This document shows positions 20,215-28,641 of a stretch of 33,934 nt of DNA, in pieces; within the stretch, counting starts at the first letter, position 1, and each line of letters opens with the position of its first letter. The DNA is from a virus: positions 1 to 33,934 of IMG/VR virus record IMGVR_UViG_3300025312_000456; one strand, written 5' to 3'. The notes below the pieces were generated by a model. The model ran no database searches, was not told the DNA's origin, and was given only the letters and a program-made list of their open reading frames with translations. Made by a program: the position numbers and the translations under genes.

Positions 20215-21319
20215 TAATTGGGAGTGGAATACAAACGAGCCGACACCTAATCCCCCCATGCCACCAGGAGCGGAAACGGGAGCAAACATCCATGACCCGG
20301 AACTGGTGTCCATAATCATCCCGGTCTACAATCGAGGCTACGATGTCTTCCACTATACCGGCAACTGTATCGGATCGGTGCGGGAACACACCGACAATCT
20401 GGTGACTCCTTACGAATTGATCGTGGTTGATAACGGATCTCCGATTAAGATGAAGAACCTATCTGACTGGAAAGCGGACAAGGTTGTCACTAACCAGGAA
20501 AACAAGGGCGTGGCGTATGCTTGGAACCAAGGAATTAGAGTGGCTAGGGGTGGTTACATTTGTCTTCTAAATAACGACACGATGGTCTTTGACCACTGGC
20601 TGGAAGACCTGAAAAAGTTTGTTGACGGTGGGATTCTGGATTTTGTGATGTCCCATCCCATGTATGGCGATGCCTACGCCAGGGCAACCGACTCGACCTT
20701 GAAACGAGCCAAATGGCTAGATAAGTCATTGCACGATTCTGTATCCGACTTTCGGGATTTTGCCTGTGTACTGGCAAAAAAGGATCTTTACGATGAAGTG
20801 GGGCTTTTTGATGAACAATTTACCCTTGGATACGGCGAAGACCTGGACTTTTTGAAGCGGATGGACAAAGCCGGTAAAACGTACGGATCTACCGAGTTAG
20901 TGCCGATATTCCACATTATCGGAGCTACCAGTCACGGTATGCCGGAGATACCAGAGTTGATGAACAAAAACAGGGAGTTGCTGAAGAGTAAATGGGAAAA
21001 CACAGACCCGAAAATGGTCATAAAAGAGAAAGTCTGGGATATCAAGGAAGAGAAAAAAGAAGAAGTTTGGGGTGAAGATGTTCAACCTGCTTCTGGGCCA
21101 GCGGAAGACTCCCCCCTGGTTCGCTGTGCTTCCACCGGCGACAAGGTTTTCTTCCTGAAAGAGAGCCAAGCTAGTTGGGTGACCAACCCGGAAGTGTTGG
21201 AAGCCCTGGGATATGGTTGGGGAGATATTAGGACAGTTAGCCAGGAAGAATTTTACAAACTTCAGTACGGGCCACAAATTACGATGGAGAACGTGAAGGA
21301 GTATGCAAAAAAAGACTAA
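20207..21319 (+). CDS. GT2-type glycosyltransferase with an extra C-terminal domain
   Basis: This 370-residue protein has a GT-A domain at about residues 32-250: SIIIPVYNRG (35-44), VVDNGS (73-78), the metal-binding NND-type motif in LLNNDT (120-125) and GYGEDLDF (208-215) with the catalytic-side acidic pair. A Lys/Glu-rich linker (about 265-300) follows. The end (about 304-357) has VFFLKESQASWVTNPEVLEA, then LGYGWGDI and YGPQI. That unit recalls a repeat found in uncultured and Gram-positive-type bacteria, 'V-x-L-I-x-x-G-x-K-x-W-I-x-x-P-x-x-L-x-x-L-G-Y'. Its role may be cell-surface or substrate binding. Strong ribosome site AAGGAGGT before the ATG. Confidence 0.82.
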   Translation: MNDNWEWNTNEPTPNPPMPPGAETGANIHDPELVSIIIPVYNRGYDVFHYTGNCIGSVREHTDNLVTPYELIVVDNGSPIKMKNLSDWKADKVVTNQENKGVAYAWNQGIRVARGGYICLLNNDTMVFDHWLEDLKKFVDGGILDFVMSHPMYGDAYARATDSTLKRAKWLDKSLHDSVSDFRDFACVLAKKDLYDEVGLFDEQFTLGYGEDLDFLKRMDKAGKTYGSTELVPIFHIIGATSHGMPEIPELMNKNRELLKSKWENTDPKMVIKEKVWDIKEEKKEEVWGEDVQPASGPAEDSPLVRCASTGDKVFFLKESQASWVTNPEVLEALGYGWGDIRTVSQEEFYKLQYGPQITMENVKEYAKKD

Positions 21320-21333
21320 ACGGGGGTATATTT

Positions 21334-22113
21334 ATGCCTAGATTCAGTATACTTACGCCTGTCCACCTCTGGAATGAAGAACGAAGGGATCAACTATTCC
21401 GGGCCATCGAGAGTGTCAAAAAACAGACATTTCAGGATTACGAACACATCATCGTAAACGACGGTTCTACTCTTGAAGTAGAAATTCCAAAAGATGAGAA
21501 GACGGTAGTTTTGAATCAGGTACATTTGGAGCGGGTGGTGGCCTACAATCTGGCCATGGAAAACGCCAAGGGAGAGTGGTTTGTCTGCCTGGATTCAGAC
21601 GATGAATTAGACCCGCAATATTTAGAGAAGTTTAACGAGGCCATTGAGGCAAATCCAGAATTCAAACTTTTCAATTGCGGGTCTAGATATGTTCACAAGA
21701 ATGGCAGTATTTCTGTCCGGGGGCCATTTAGGCCGCCAGAAAGAGAGGTCGGACATGAAGAATTTGGGGGAGCAAACATAGTTAACGGGACGTTTGTCTG
21801 GCATCGGTCTTTATATGACGAGATGGGTGGTTTTCCCCCAGCTAAGGTAGAGAATGTAGACTGTACGGAAATTAATTACGGCGGTGTTAGGGATTTGTAT
21901 ATGACAAGTCCTTGGGACTTTTCCGCCATGGCCCAAATTGAGTTCCCAGAATTGAGGAAGCATTATTTCATTGACCGGGAAAACGAGCCAGACAAAGCTA
22001 TAAAAGAATTGGGGAATCCCTGGGGCCAGGATCATTATTTGTTCTATAAGTACACTCGTAAATACCGCACTTTCCCGTTTGAAGACAACCTTTATATCGT
22101 ACATCCCCGCTAA
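21334..22113 (+). CDS. GT2-type glycosyltransferase
   Basis: This 259-residue single-domain GT-A enzyme has FSILTPVHLWNEERRD (4-19), the nucleotide-binding strand HIIVNDGST (38-46) and the metal motif CLDSDDEL (85-92), DxDD-like. A QTFQDYEHIIVND string is typical of polysaccharide transferases. It inverts configuration in this family; donor and acceptor are unknown. It is preceded by GGGGGT at an acceptable distance from the ATG. Confidence 0.82.
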   Translation: MPRFSILTPVHLWNEERRDQLFRAIESVKKQTFQDYEHIIVNDGSTLEVEIPKDEKTVVLNQVHLERVVAYNLAMENAKGEWFVCLDSDDELDPQYLEKFNEAIEANPEFKLFNCGSRYVHKNGSISVRGPFRPPEREVGHEEFGGANIVNGTFVWHRSLYDEMGGFPPAKVENVDCTEINYGGVRDLYMTSPWDFSAMAQIEFPELRKHYFIDRENEPDKAIKELGNPWGQDHYLFYKYTRKYRTFPFEDNLYIVHPR

Positions 22114-22127
22114 AACATGCAAGGCGT

Positions 22128-22895
22128 ATGATTCCTGAAACAATCGACATTTTTATAACCGCATATCTGCGCCCCCAGTTTACGGACAATACCATCCAAT
22201 ATCTGCGTGAAAGAACGAAGCACAAATACCGATTAGTCGTTATCCACTTCGGGGGAAATGAGCAAGTCTTGGAGAAACACGCCGACGTGATTGACTTAGT
22301 AATTGAACCCAGTCGGATAAACGGCAAGAAGACCGTAGTCAACCTTGGCATCCATTCCGCCTGGAACCTAGCTTTGGCCAACGCCACTTCTAGGTATCTC
22401 ATAACAACGGACAACGACATCTATGTCCCCGATCTAACGCCAGACTGGCTTACCCAACTAGCGACCTTCCTTGACGAGAGGGAGGAGTACGGGGCGATCT
22501 CGCTTCACCCGCACGTGTTCATTGGTGCGGCTGGTCTGGATCACAAAGACGCTGGCTTGCCGGATGTGGTCGAGAGGAATATGTGCGGAGCCGTGATGCG
22601 GATTATGCGACTGGATGCCGTCATTAAGGCTGGGGGATGGGAACACAAGTTAGATCCACGGAGAAATCACGAGGAGAGGACAATTTGCTCTAGGTTGCAG
22701 ACGATTGGGTACAAGGTCGGTATAACACCCCGAATCAGGGCATACCACCCCTTTGGAAAAACAACCGGGGGGAACTGGGGATACGCAAAGTGGTTCACTC
22801 CCCAGTTGCAAGGTCACACTCCAGAGTTAGAACAATATGTACAACAGTTCGACAACCAAGACGCTTATGATTCAAAAAATTGGATGCCGAAATGA
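22128..22895 (+). CDS. GT2-type glycosyltransferase
   Basis: This 255-residue GT-A protein has IDIFITAYLRP (6-16), NLGIHSAWNLAL (72-83; the 'N-x-G-x-x-x-A-x-N' helix) and the metal motif TTDNDIYVP (93-101). The C-terminal part has RRNHEERTICSRL (168-180) and YHPFG (205-209), which could supply the acidic base and a metal-binding His. The acceptor is unknown. It overlaps the next gene as ATGA (22892-22895). Confidence 0.78.
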   Translation: MIPETIDIFITAYLRPQFTDNTIQYLRERTKHKYRLVVIHFGGNEQVLEKHADVIDLVIEPSRINGKKTVVNLGIHSAWNLALANATSRYLITTDNDIYVPDLTPDWLTQLATFLDEREEYGAISLHPHVFIGAAGLDHKDAGLPDVVERNMCGAVMRIMRLDAVIKAGGWEHKLDPRRNHEERTICSRLQTIGYKVGITPRIRAYHPFGKTTGGNWGYAKWFTPQLQGHTPELEQYVQQFDNQDAYDSKNWMPK

Positions 22896-23716
22896 TTCAA
22901 CAATCTGACTTATCAATAATTATACCCGTCTGGGGTAAAAACCCGGAAGAGAGATATGCCCTGAAAGAGAGTTTGACCTCTTTAGTGGAAACCTGTGAAT
23001 GTCCGATTGTGGTGGCTCTGAACGGCGGTTTGACGTTGCCAGACGAGATTGACAAGCACGGGGGACAAGTAACTACTGTGGAGATTGATGGCCAAGGACA
23101 ATGTAAGGCAGTAAACGCCGGTGTGAGATTCACCGACACGCCTTGGATAATGGTTACGAATGACGACATGATATACCCGCCGGGATGGTTTGAGAAATTA
23201 ACGGAATCGGAATCAATGTGTATCTCTCCCCGATTGGTCGAGCCCAGACAGGGAGCCCCGACATTTGGCGTATGTTTCTGTGGTGGAGCAGGCGGAGACT
23301 TTGACAAAAAGAAGTGGTTGGACTGCGCAAAAGAATACAAGGGGTTTGGGACATCAAAGGGGTTCAATCTGCCGTTTTTAATGAAGAGGGAGCTCTGGGA
23401 CACCATCAAAGGATATGACGAGAACTACGATCCCTTTGGATCAAATGGGGATTCAGATTTGGAGTACAAAATAAGACTGGCTGGGGTTCAACCAATGCAG
23501 AATACCGATTGTGTTGTTTACCACTTCTCTCAAACAAGTGGAACATTTCATCCCGACAACCGTTCTTACTGGGATCACAACTGGCACTACTTCATTTCCA
23601 AGTGGGGGTTTGAGAGGGCAAGCTCTCCAGCTATCTGGACAGCAGACTTTGAAATACCAATGGACAAACTTAAATACAGGCCGGAGTGGATGGGCAAATA
23701 TGGATCTATACAATAA
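22892..23716 (+). CDS. GT2-type glycosyltransferase
   Basis: This 274-residue GT-A protein has LSIIIPVWGKN (7-17), VALNGG (41-46), AVNAGVRFTDTPWIMVTNDD (73-92) with the NDD metal motif, and GSNGDSDLEYKIRLAG (183-198) with an acidic pair, followed by VVYHFSQTSG (208-217; possible metal-binding His). I use the ATG at 22892 (overlapping the preceding stop) over a TTG at 22880. It overlaps the next gene by 17 bases. Confidence 0.82.
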   Translation: MIQQSDLSIIIPVWGKNPEERYALKESLTSLVETCECPIVVALNGGLTLPDEIDKHGGQVTTVEIDGQGQCKAVNAGVRFTDTPWIMVTNDDMIYPPGWFEKLTESESMCISPRLVEPRQGAPTFGVCFCGGAGGDFDKKKWLDCAKEYKGFGTSKGFNLPFLMKRELWDTIKGYDENYDPFGSNGDSDLEYKIRLAGVQPMQNTDCVVYHFSQTSGTFHPDNRSYWDHNWHYFISKWGFERASSPAIWTADFEIPMDKLKYRPEWMGKYGSIQ

Positions 23717-24254
23717 AATTTCCGAACAACTGAAGTCTATTGGACTGGCAGACTGGGCAAACATGGAGGATATCCGTGAGATATACGATTCTGTTTCCCG
23801 GTTAAAACCCGGACAAACGTACCTGGAGATTGGGGTTGCTTATGGTGCCAGTCTGGCGGTGGCCTGTCTTGCTGCCAACCCCGGGGTTGATCTATATGGC
23901 ATTGATAGTATAGACCAACCCGGAAGAACGGAAAACATCGAGAGGTTTCTGAAGTTAAATAATAAGGAAAAACCTGTCTGGGTTTTTATAAACTCTGATT
24001 CCCAGATGGAGGCCAAGTCCTGGGAAAGGGGAGAAATAAACGTCTTATATATCGACGGCGATCATACCGAAGAGGGGGTTTTGCGGGATATGGTATCTTG
24101 GCTTCCTTGGGTGGAAATAGGGGGAAAGATCATATTTGACGACTACAATGAAAAGACTGGTGTGAAAAGGGCGGTTGACCGAATAATCCTGAACAACAAT
24201 TTGTACTCGGATTTTCTCGTCGATCACGAAAACTTTACTTGCCATAGATTTTAA
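23700..24254 (+). CDS. class I SAM-dependent methyltransferase
   Basis: This 184-residue Rossmann methyltransferase has motif I YLEIGVAYGASLAVA (41-55), acidic motif II YGIDSID (66-72) and the conserved YIDGDHTEEGVLRD (117-130), then IIFDDY (144-149). The 'DGDH-x-x-E' and 'FDDY' pattern is the Methyltransf_24/CmcI-like group, often O-methylating sugars or small molecules. In this operon the likely substrate is a sugar or glycan. I use the ATG at 23700; a longer frame to 23511 lies over the preceding gene. Confidence 0.78.
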   Translation: MDLYNKISEQLKSIGLADWANMEDIREIYDSVSRLKPGQTYLEIGVAYGASLAVACLAANPGVDLYGIDSIDQPGRTENIERFLKLNNKEKPVWVFINSDSQMEAKSWERGEINVLYIDGDHTEEGVLRDMVSWLPWVEIGGKIIFDDYNEKTGVKRAVDRIILNNNLYSDFLVDHENFTCHRF

Positions 24255-24256
24255 CA

Positions 24257-25213
24257 ATGACCATCAACTTTGTCGGCAACTACCAAAACGGCTATGTGGG
24301 CGAAATATCTGATGAGTCTCATATTGCCAGGGAGTTAGAGTCGGTGGGTAATAAAGTTGTCCGGGTTCCCAGAGACGTATGGAAAGCGCATGTGGACGGC
24401 TATGAAAAACAACCGGATTGGGTATTACCCGATGAAAACGCTGACATAAACATTGTGGCCAAGTGGCCCCACTTTGACCATTGGAAGTATGTTGACTGGT
24501 TGAGGAAGATGACTAACGCTCCGGTTTTCTACTGGGTTTGGGATTACATGAATGAGTTTGACCCAGAGAATTGGAACGTCAAGATGGCCATAGCTTCTGA
24601 CCTATATTTAACCGGAGAAGGCGGCTTGATTGGAAAGTATCGAGAAGCTGGGATACCGGCCTACTATTTTCAGATGGATGTGTGTGATGGAAATATTAAG
24701 CGGTTTAAGGATGAAGAGAAAAAATATGATGTAATTTTTACGGGGAGTATGATACAGAAGGGCCATCGCCGGGATTGGTTGGTGGAAATCAACAACCAGA
24801 TTCCGGTGAAGGTCTTTTCGTGGAATTATGAAGAGTGGGCCAAATTGGGGTTAGACGCCAGCCCAGCGGTATATGGCGAGGAATACAACAAGTTGGTCGC
24901 TCAAAGCAAGGTGGTACTGGGATTTAACGTGGAACCCAACTGTTATGGCTACTGGTCAAACCGGGTGGGCAAGGTGTTGCGGGCATGGGGATATCTTCTT
25001 CAGGAATACGCACCTGGTATGGAGTCTCTGGTGGGTTATAACGTGGATTTTTTCAGTTCCCCAGGGGAAGCTATTGCTAAAGCCAAAAACCCCAAAGTTT
25101 ATGTTAACGGACATATTCCCGATACTCACCGGTTCACTTCCGCATACAAAGCAGAACAATTAACGCAATTAATAGAGAGATTTTTGAAGAAGGGAGATGA
25201 ATGGATAATATAA
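24257..25213 (+). CDS. CgeB/GT1-type glycosyltransferase
   Basis: This 318-residue protein begins INFVGNYQNGYVGEI and has a C-terminal half typical of CgeB-like group 1 transferases: YDVIFTGSM (157-165), YNKLVAQSKVVLGFN (210-224), then SNRVGKVLRAWGYLLQEYAP (234-253) and GMES. The 'N-R-x-x-E/K-V-L-x-x-G-G-x-L-L-x-x-Y' motif sits at the donor site. It would have a GT-B fold. Its target is unknown. It overlaps the next gene by 13 bases. Confidence 0.78.
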   Translation: MTINFVGNYQNGYVGEISDESHIARELESVGNKVVRVPRDVWKAHVDGYEKQPDWVLPDENADINIVAKWPHFDHWKYVDWLRKMTNAPVFYWVWDYMNEFDPENWNVKMAIASDLYLTGEGGLIGKYREAGIPAYYFQMDVCDGNIKRFKDEEKKYDVIFTGSMIQKGHRRDWLVEINNQIPVKVFSWNYEEWAKLGLDASPAVYGEEYNKLVAQSKVVLGFNVEPNCYGYWSNRVGKVLRAWGYLLQEYAPGMESLVGYNVDFFSSPGEAIAKAKNPKVYVNGHIPDTHRFTSAYKAEQLTQLIERFLKKGDEWII

Positions 25214-26310
25214 AACACATTCCACTGTTCTGGCCCCACGTTACGGATTCTATGCGTGAAGCCGTGGCTGCAACCCTGAAGACCAGGTGGATCGGTCAGG
25301 CCCACCAAGTGGATGAGTTTGAACAACAATTCCAGTCGGTTTTTCAGACATACCCTGCGGTGGCCGTGAGTTCCGGTACGGCGGCTCTCCACCTGGCATA
25401 TATTCTGGCTGGCATCAAGGATGGCGATGAAGTAATTTCCCCCGTTTTTACCTGTACTGCCACCAACATTCCCCTTTTGTATCAACGGGCAAAGATAGTG
25501 TTTGCCGATGTACAGGCCGATACCCTGAACATAGACCCGGAGGATGTTGCCAGAAAAGTAAATGAAAAAACCAAGGCCATTGTCTGTGTCCACTACGCTG
25601 GGTTGCCATGTGACATGGGTGGGTTACAAGCGATTGCCAAGAAGTGGAATATTCCCATAATTGAGGACGCCGCCCATGCCTACGGAGCGAAGTACCACGG
25701 CGTTCCGGTTGGGGGGATGAGTGAGTTTACTTGTTACTCTCTACAGGCCATCAAGACCATAACGACAGCTGATGGGGGTGTGTTGACTATTAAAGATCCA
25801 ACCCTAGTCGATAAGGCTAAAAGGTTGAGGTGGTTTGGACTGGAAAGAAAAGCTGGGTTCAGGGCGAACTGGGAACAGGACATAACTGAAGTTGGGTACA
25901 AGTACCAGATGACGGATATATCTGCCTCGATGGGAAAGGCGGCACTGGGGGAACTGGGCAGGATTCTCCAGTACCGTCGCCAGTTGTTTACCCGATATTC
26001 GGAACGACTTGCAAGCATCGAAGGAATATCCGTCATTAAAGGAAAGTACAATTACACACACGGTGTATGGATACTAACCGTACTCGTGGAAAATAACCGT
26101 GAAAGTCTCATGAAAAAGTTGAGTGAAAAAGGAATAGAGAACGGGTTAGTTCACTTTAGGAACGATCAGTACTCAATTTTTGGGGGGAAGAAGTTGGATC
26201 TGCCCAACATGAACGCTCTGGAGTCGAAATACCTAGTGTTGCCCCTTCACATGAACATGACCCTTGAGGACGTGGATTATGTTTGCGATAATGTAAAGGA
26301 GGGTTGGTAA
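25201..26310 (+). CDS. DegT/DnrJ/EryC1 (ArnB-like) PLP aminotransferase
   Basis: This 369-residue PLP enzyme aminates a keto-sugar nucleotide. SSGTAALHL (57-65) binds the PLP phosphate, IIEDAAHAYGAKYHG (153-167) holds the Asp156 that contacts the PLP nitrogen, and SLQAIKTITTADGG (180-193) places the Schiff-base Lys at 185. The strings KAIVCVHYAGLPCDMG (125-140) and GYKYQMTDI echo ArnB/VioA-type sugar aminotransferases. Next to a UDP-glucuronate decarboxylase-like gene it could make a 4-amino-pentose nucleotide; glutamate is the usual donor. The length is complete. Its stop overlaps the next ATG. Confidence 0.88.
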   Translation: MDNIKHIPLFWPHVTDSMREAVAATLKTRWIGQAHQVDEFEQQFQSVFQTYPAVAVSSGTAALHLAYILAGIKDGDEVISPVFTCTATNIPLLYQRAKIVFADVQADTLNIDPEDVARKVNEKTKAIVCVHYAGLPCDMGGLQAIAKKWNIPIIEDAAHAYGAKYHGVPVGGMSEFTCYSLQAIKTITTADGGVLTIKDPTLVDKAKRLRWFGLERKAGFRANWEQDITEVGYKYQMTDISASMGKAALGELGRILQYRRQLFTRYSERLASIEGISVIKGKYNYTHGVWILTVLVENNRESLMKKLSEKGIENGLVHFRNDQYSIFGGKKLDLPNMNALESKYLVLPLHMNMTLEDVDYVCDNVKEGW

Positions 26311-26882
26311 TGACAGCAGAAGATGTAATCAGGGCTTGCTCAAAAATTCCATCATCGGTTCACGAACCGGAACAGCGACTGTGGTGGGAAAAACTTCATG
26401 ATTTGCCTGGACATCCGGTTATTGTGGACTTTGGTACTGGACACGGTAAGTCTGCCGCTTCTCTGGCTTTGTCTTGTCCACAGGGTATGGTATACACTTT
26501 CGATCCTGGCTTGCCGTATATCAACGCTGGATGCGATGAGCTGTGCTATGAAGAAGAAACCAAGAAGTTCATAGCTGATACCGGAGCCGTCAATGTTGTT
26601 TTTACCAGGGAGTCGTCTCTGGAAAAAGGGTGGCCAGGGGCAAATATCGACGTTTTGAACATAGATTCCGATCACACTTATGAAACAACCCTGCTGGAAG
26701 TAGGTAGGTGGGTTCCCCTGGTTAAGCCTGGTGGGTATATTTTCTTGCACGACTGGGAACATCCCCGATGTCCGGGGGTAAGACAGGCCTGGGATGAATT
26801 GGTGCCATCTAAGATCAAAGCTGAATTCCAGTACGCTACTCAAGCCGGTGAGATTAAATGTGCGTGGTCAATAAAGCTATGA
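26310..26882 (+). CDS. class I SAM-dependent methyltransferase
   Basis: This 190-residue Rossmann methyltransferase has motif I VIVDFGTGHGKSAASLAL (37-54), VYTFDPG (61-67), then VLNIDSDHTYE and the motif VKPGGYIFLHDWEHP. It is the same Methyltransf_24-like group as the gene at 23700 but clearly a different protein. It likely O- or N-methylates a sugar. I use the ATG at 26310, overlapping the aminotransferase stop (TAATG); a TTG at 26304 would add two residues. It overlaps the next gene as ATGA. Confidence 0.76.
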   Translation: MTAEDVIRACSKIPSSVHEPEQRLWWEKLHDLPGHPVIVDFGTGHGKSAASLALSCPQGMVYTFDPGLPYINAGCDELCYEEETKKFIADTGAVNVVFTRESSLEKGWPGANIDVLNIDSDHTYETTLLEVGRWVPLVKPGGYIFLHDWEHPRCPGVRQAWDELVPSKIKAEFQYATQAGEIKCAWSIKL

Positions 26883-27730
26883 AATGTGTTGTGAGTGGAA
26901 GTAGGGGTTTCTTAGGGTCTAATCTTGTCAAAAGGCTGGAGAGCGACGGTCACGAAGTAATCGGATGGGATATTGTGGACGGAAACGACGTGTGTGGATC
27001 TCTTCCGAAGATTATAGACGTTGATGCCGTATTTCACCTAGCTTGCCCGGTTAATCCTGCAAACTATGAAAGTGTCGCTATAAAAACAATAAACGCCAGT
27101 TCGGTTGGTACCCTGAACATGATCTATTTTTCGTTGCTTAACCACGCTAAATTTCTTTATGTTTCATCTTCCGAGGTATATGGAAATGTTTACAACGAAC
27201 CGTACAAGGAGAGTGACGACGTGACTGTAAACTCAACTGGGTTGAGATCTTTCTACGATATCTCTAAATTATTCGGAGAAGTTACCACCTTGAATTATCA
27301 CAGGTACGAAGGGGTGGATGCCAGAATAATCCGACCCTTCAATATTTATGGGCCAGGGATGAGGATAAACGATACCAGGGTTATTCCGTCTTTCATGCGG
27401 AGGATTAAAGAGGGATTGCCAGTGAAAGTGACTGGAGAAGGGAAAGCTACTAGGACATACTGCTATGTTGACGACTTCATTGAAGGCATGGTCAGGGCCA
27501 TGTGGCATCCGAATACCAATGGAGAGATATTTAACTTGGGAACGTCGGAATTGATGTCTGTCAAGGATCTGGCTTTTCTCATGGCGGCTGAAATTGAATT
27601 TGCACCGGCTCGGGCGGATGAGCAGAAAGATCGGATGCCAAACCTCGACAAAGCCAAGAAGATTCTGGGTTGGGAACCTAAAGTTAACCTCAAAGGGGGA
27701 TTGGAGGAAATGTGGAAAAGTTATCCGTAA
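26879..27730 (+). CDS. extended SDR, UDP-glucuronate decarboxylase (UXS/ArnA-dehydrogenase)-like
   Basis: This 283-residue NAD-dependent enzyme has GSRGFLG (7-13) binding NAD, HLACPVNPANY (53-63) and KTINASSVGTLNM (69-81), which are hallmarks of UDP-glucuronate decarboxylases. SSSEVYG (96-102) with Glu99, YDISK (126-130) with Tyr126/Lys130, PFNIYGPGMR (153-162), TYCYVDDFIEGM (193-204), and DRMPNLDKAKKILGWEPKV (251-269) with Arg252 complete the set. It would convert UDP-glucuronate to UDP-xylose or the 4-keto-pentose intermediate. The operon also carries a dehydrogenase that makes UDP-glucuronate. The ATG at 26879 overlaps the preceding stop. Confidence 0.82.
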   Translation: MKCVVSGSRGFLGSNLVKRLESDGHEVIGWDIVDGNDVCGSLPKIIDVDAVFHLACPVNPANYESVAIKTINASSVGTLNMIYFSLLNHAKFLYVSSSEVYGNVYNEPYKESDDVTVNSTGLRSFYDISKLFGEVTTLNYHRYEGVDARIIRPFNIYGPGMRINDTRVIPSFMRRIKEGLPVKVTGEGKATRTYCYVDDFIEGMVRAMWHPNTNGEIFNLGTSELMSVKDLAFLMAAEIEFAPARADEQKDRMPNLDKAKKILGWEPKVNLKGGLEEMWKSYP

Positions 27731-28641
27731 TTATCGCCACCATCAACGATTCGATTGCTACCAATTTAACGATTGCCCAGATTTTGGTACAGCTAGAAAG
27801 AGACAGAATGGATTATGAAATTATAGTTGTGGATAACGGCAGTGAAGAAATAGAGAAGATGAACCTACATGAGTTCATCCGGTTCCACAAAGACTTTCCC
27901 ATTTCCTACCACAAGTATCCAATACAAGGAACCATTCCCCCCCACTCGTATGGGGTGACAGTTGCCACGGGAAAGTACATAACGATGCCTGATCCCCATT
28001 TAATCTTTTCTCCCAGCTACTTCAGAACCATGATTGATTCTTTGAACAACCTGGGGGCGAAAGTGGTGTTTTCCCCGTTTGGGGTGGGTTGTATTACCAA
28101 ACGTGACGGGGAGTACATTTGTGAAAGCCACTTAATTAGTCCCAACCCCTTTGGCCGGGTCAACTCGATTGGCCGAAGTTGTCTACGGGACATTCCCCCG
28201 TTTCCCATTCCATCGAATACCCTGTCTGGCTTTGTGGCCGAAAAAGACTGGATGATGAAAATTGGTAACTTGTTCCCCGAAGCGTTTGAAAAGTCCGGTG
28301 GACATACGGCGGAGAGTCTGATGTTGGGACTGACCACCTGGATGTTTGGGGGCAAGTGCTGGGCTGAACCAAGTGCAGTTATTGACCATCCCATGTATCG
28401 AAACGGTCACGGTGGTGGTAGGAACGCCAATATGTGCCTGTCGATGGCGACTGGAGCGTATATCCTGGGTGGTCAGAAGTATCTAGACGACATGGAGTAC
28501 AACTATGGCAAGTTTGTTGCCGGGGATTTGGAGGAGATACCCGCAGTTGCGTATTCAGCCAGAAAGTATGTTATAGACAACGCCAAGTATACCCTGGACG
28601 AGTTAGTTAATAACTGGGAACAGATTAAAAATGAAAGCTAG
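27712..28641 (+). CDS. GT-A glycosyltransferase with polypeptide GalNAc-transferase (GT27)-like motifs
   Basis: This 309-residue protein has LSVIIATIND (4-13), EIIVVDNGSE (36-45) and an HSYGVTVATGKYITMPDPHL stretch (78-97). Asp94-x-His96 is the DxH manganese motif of polypeptide GalNAc-transferases, where ordinary GT2 enzymes have DxD. The end has SGGHTAESLMLGLTTWMFGG (195-214), parallel to the WGGEN...F-x-W-x-CGG segment of those enzymes, and VIDHPMYR (223-230), parallel to VGHxFR, whose His is the third metal ligand. GT27 enzymes start mucin-type O-glycosylation on Ser/Thr. GTG start, ribosome site GGAGG; UXS overlap 19 bases. Activity is inference. Confidence 0.75.
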   Translation: MEKLSVIIATINDSIATNLTIAQILVQLERDRMDYEIIVVDNGSEEIEKMNLHEFIRFHKDFPISYHKYPIQGTIPPHSYGVTVATGKYITMPDPHLIFSPSYFRTMIDSLNNLGAKVVFSPFGVGCITKRDGEYICESHLISPNPFGRVNSIGRSCLRDIPPFPIPSNTLSGFVAEKDWMMKIGNLFPEAFEKSGGHTAESLMLGLTTWMFGGKCWAEPSAVIDHPMYRNGHGGGRNANMCLSMATGAYILGGQKYLDDMEYNYGKFVAGDLEEIPAVAYSARKYVIDNAKYTLDELVNNWEQIKNES

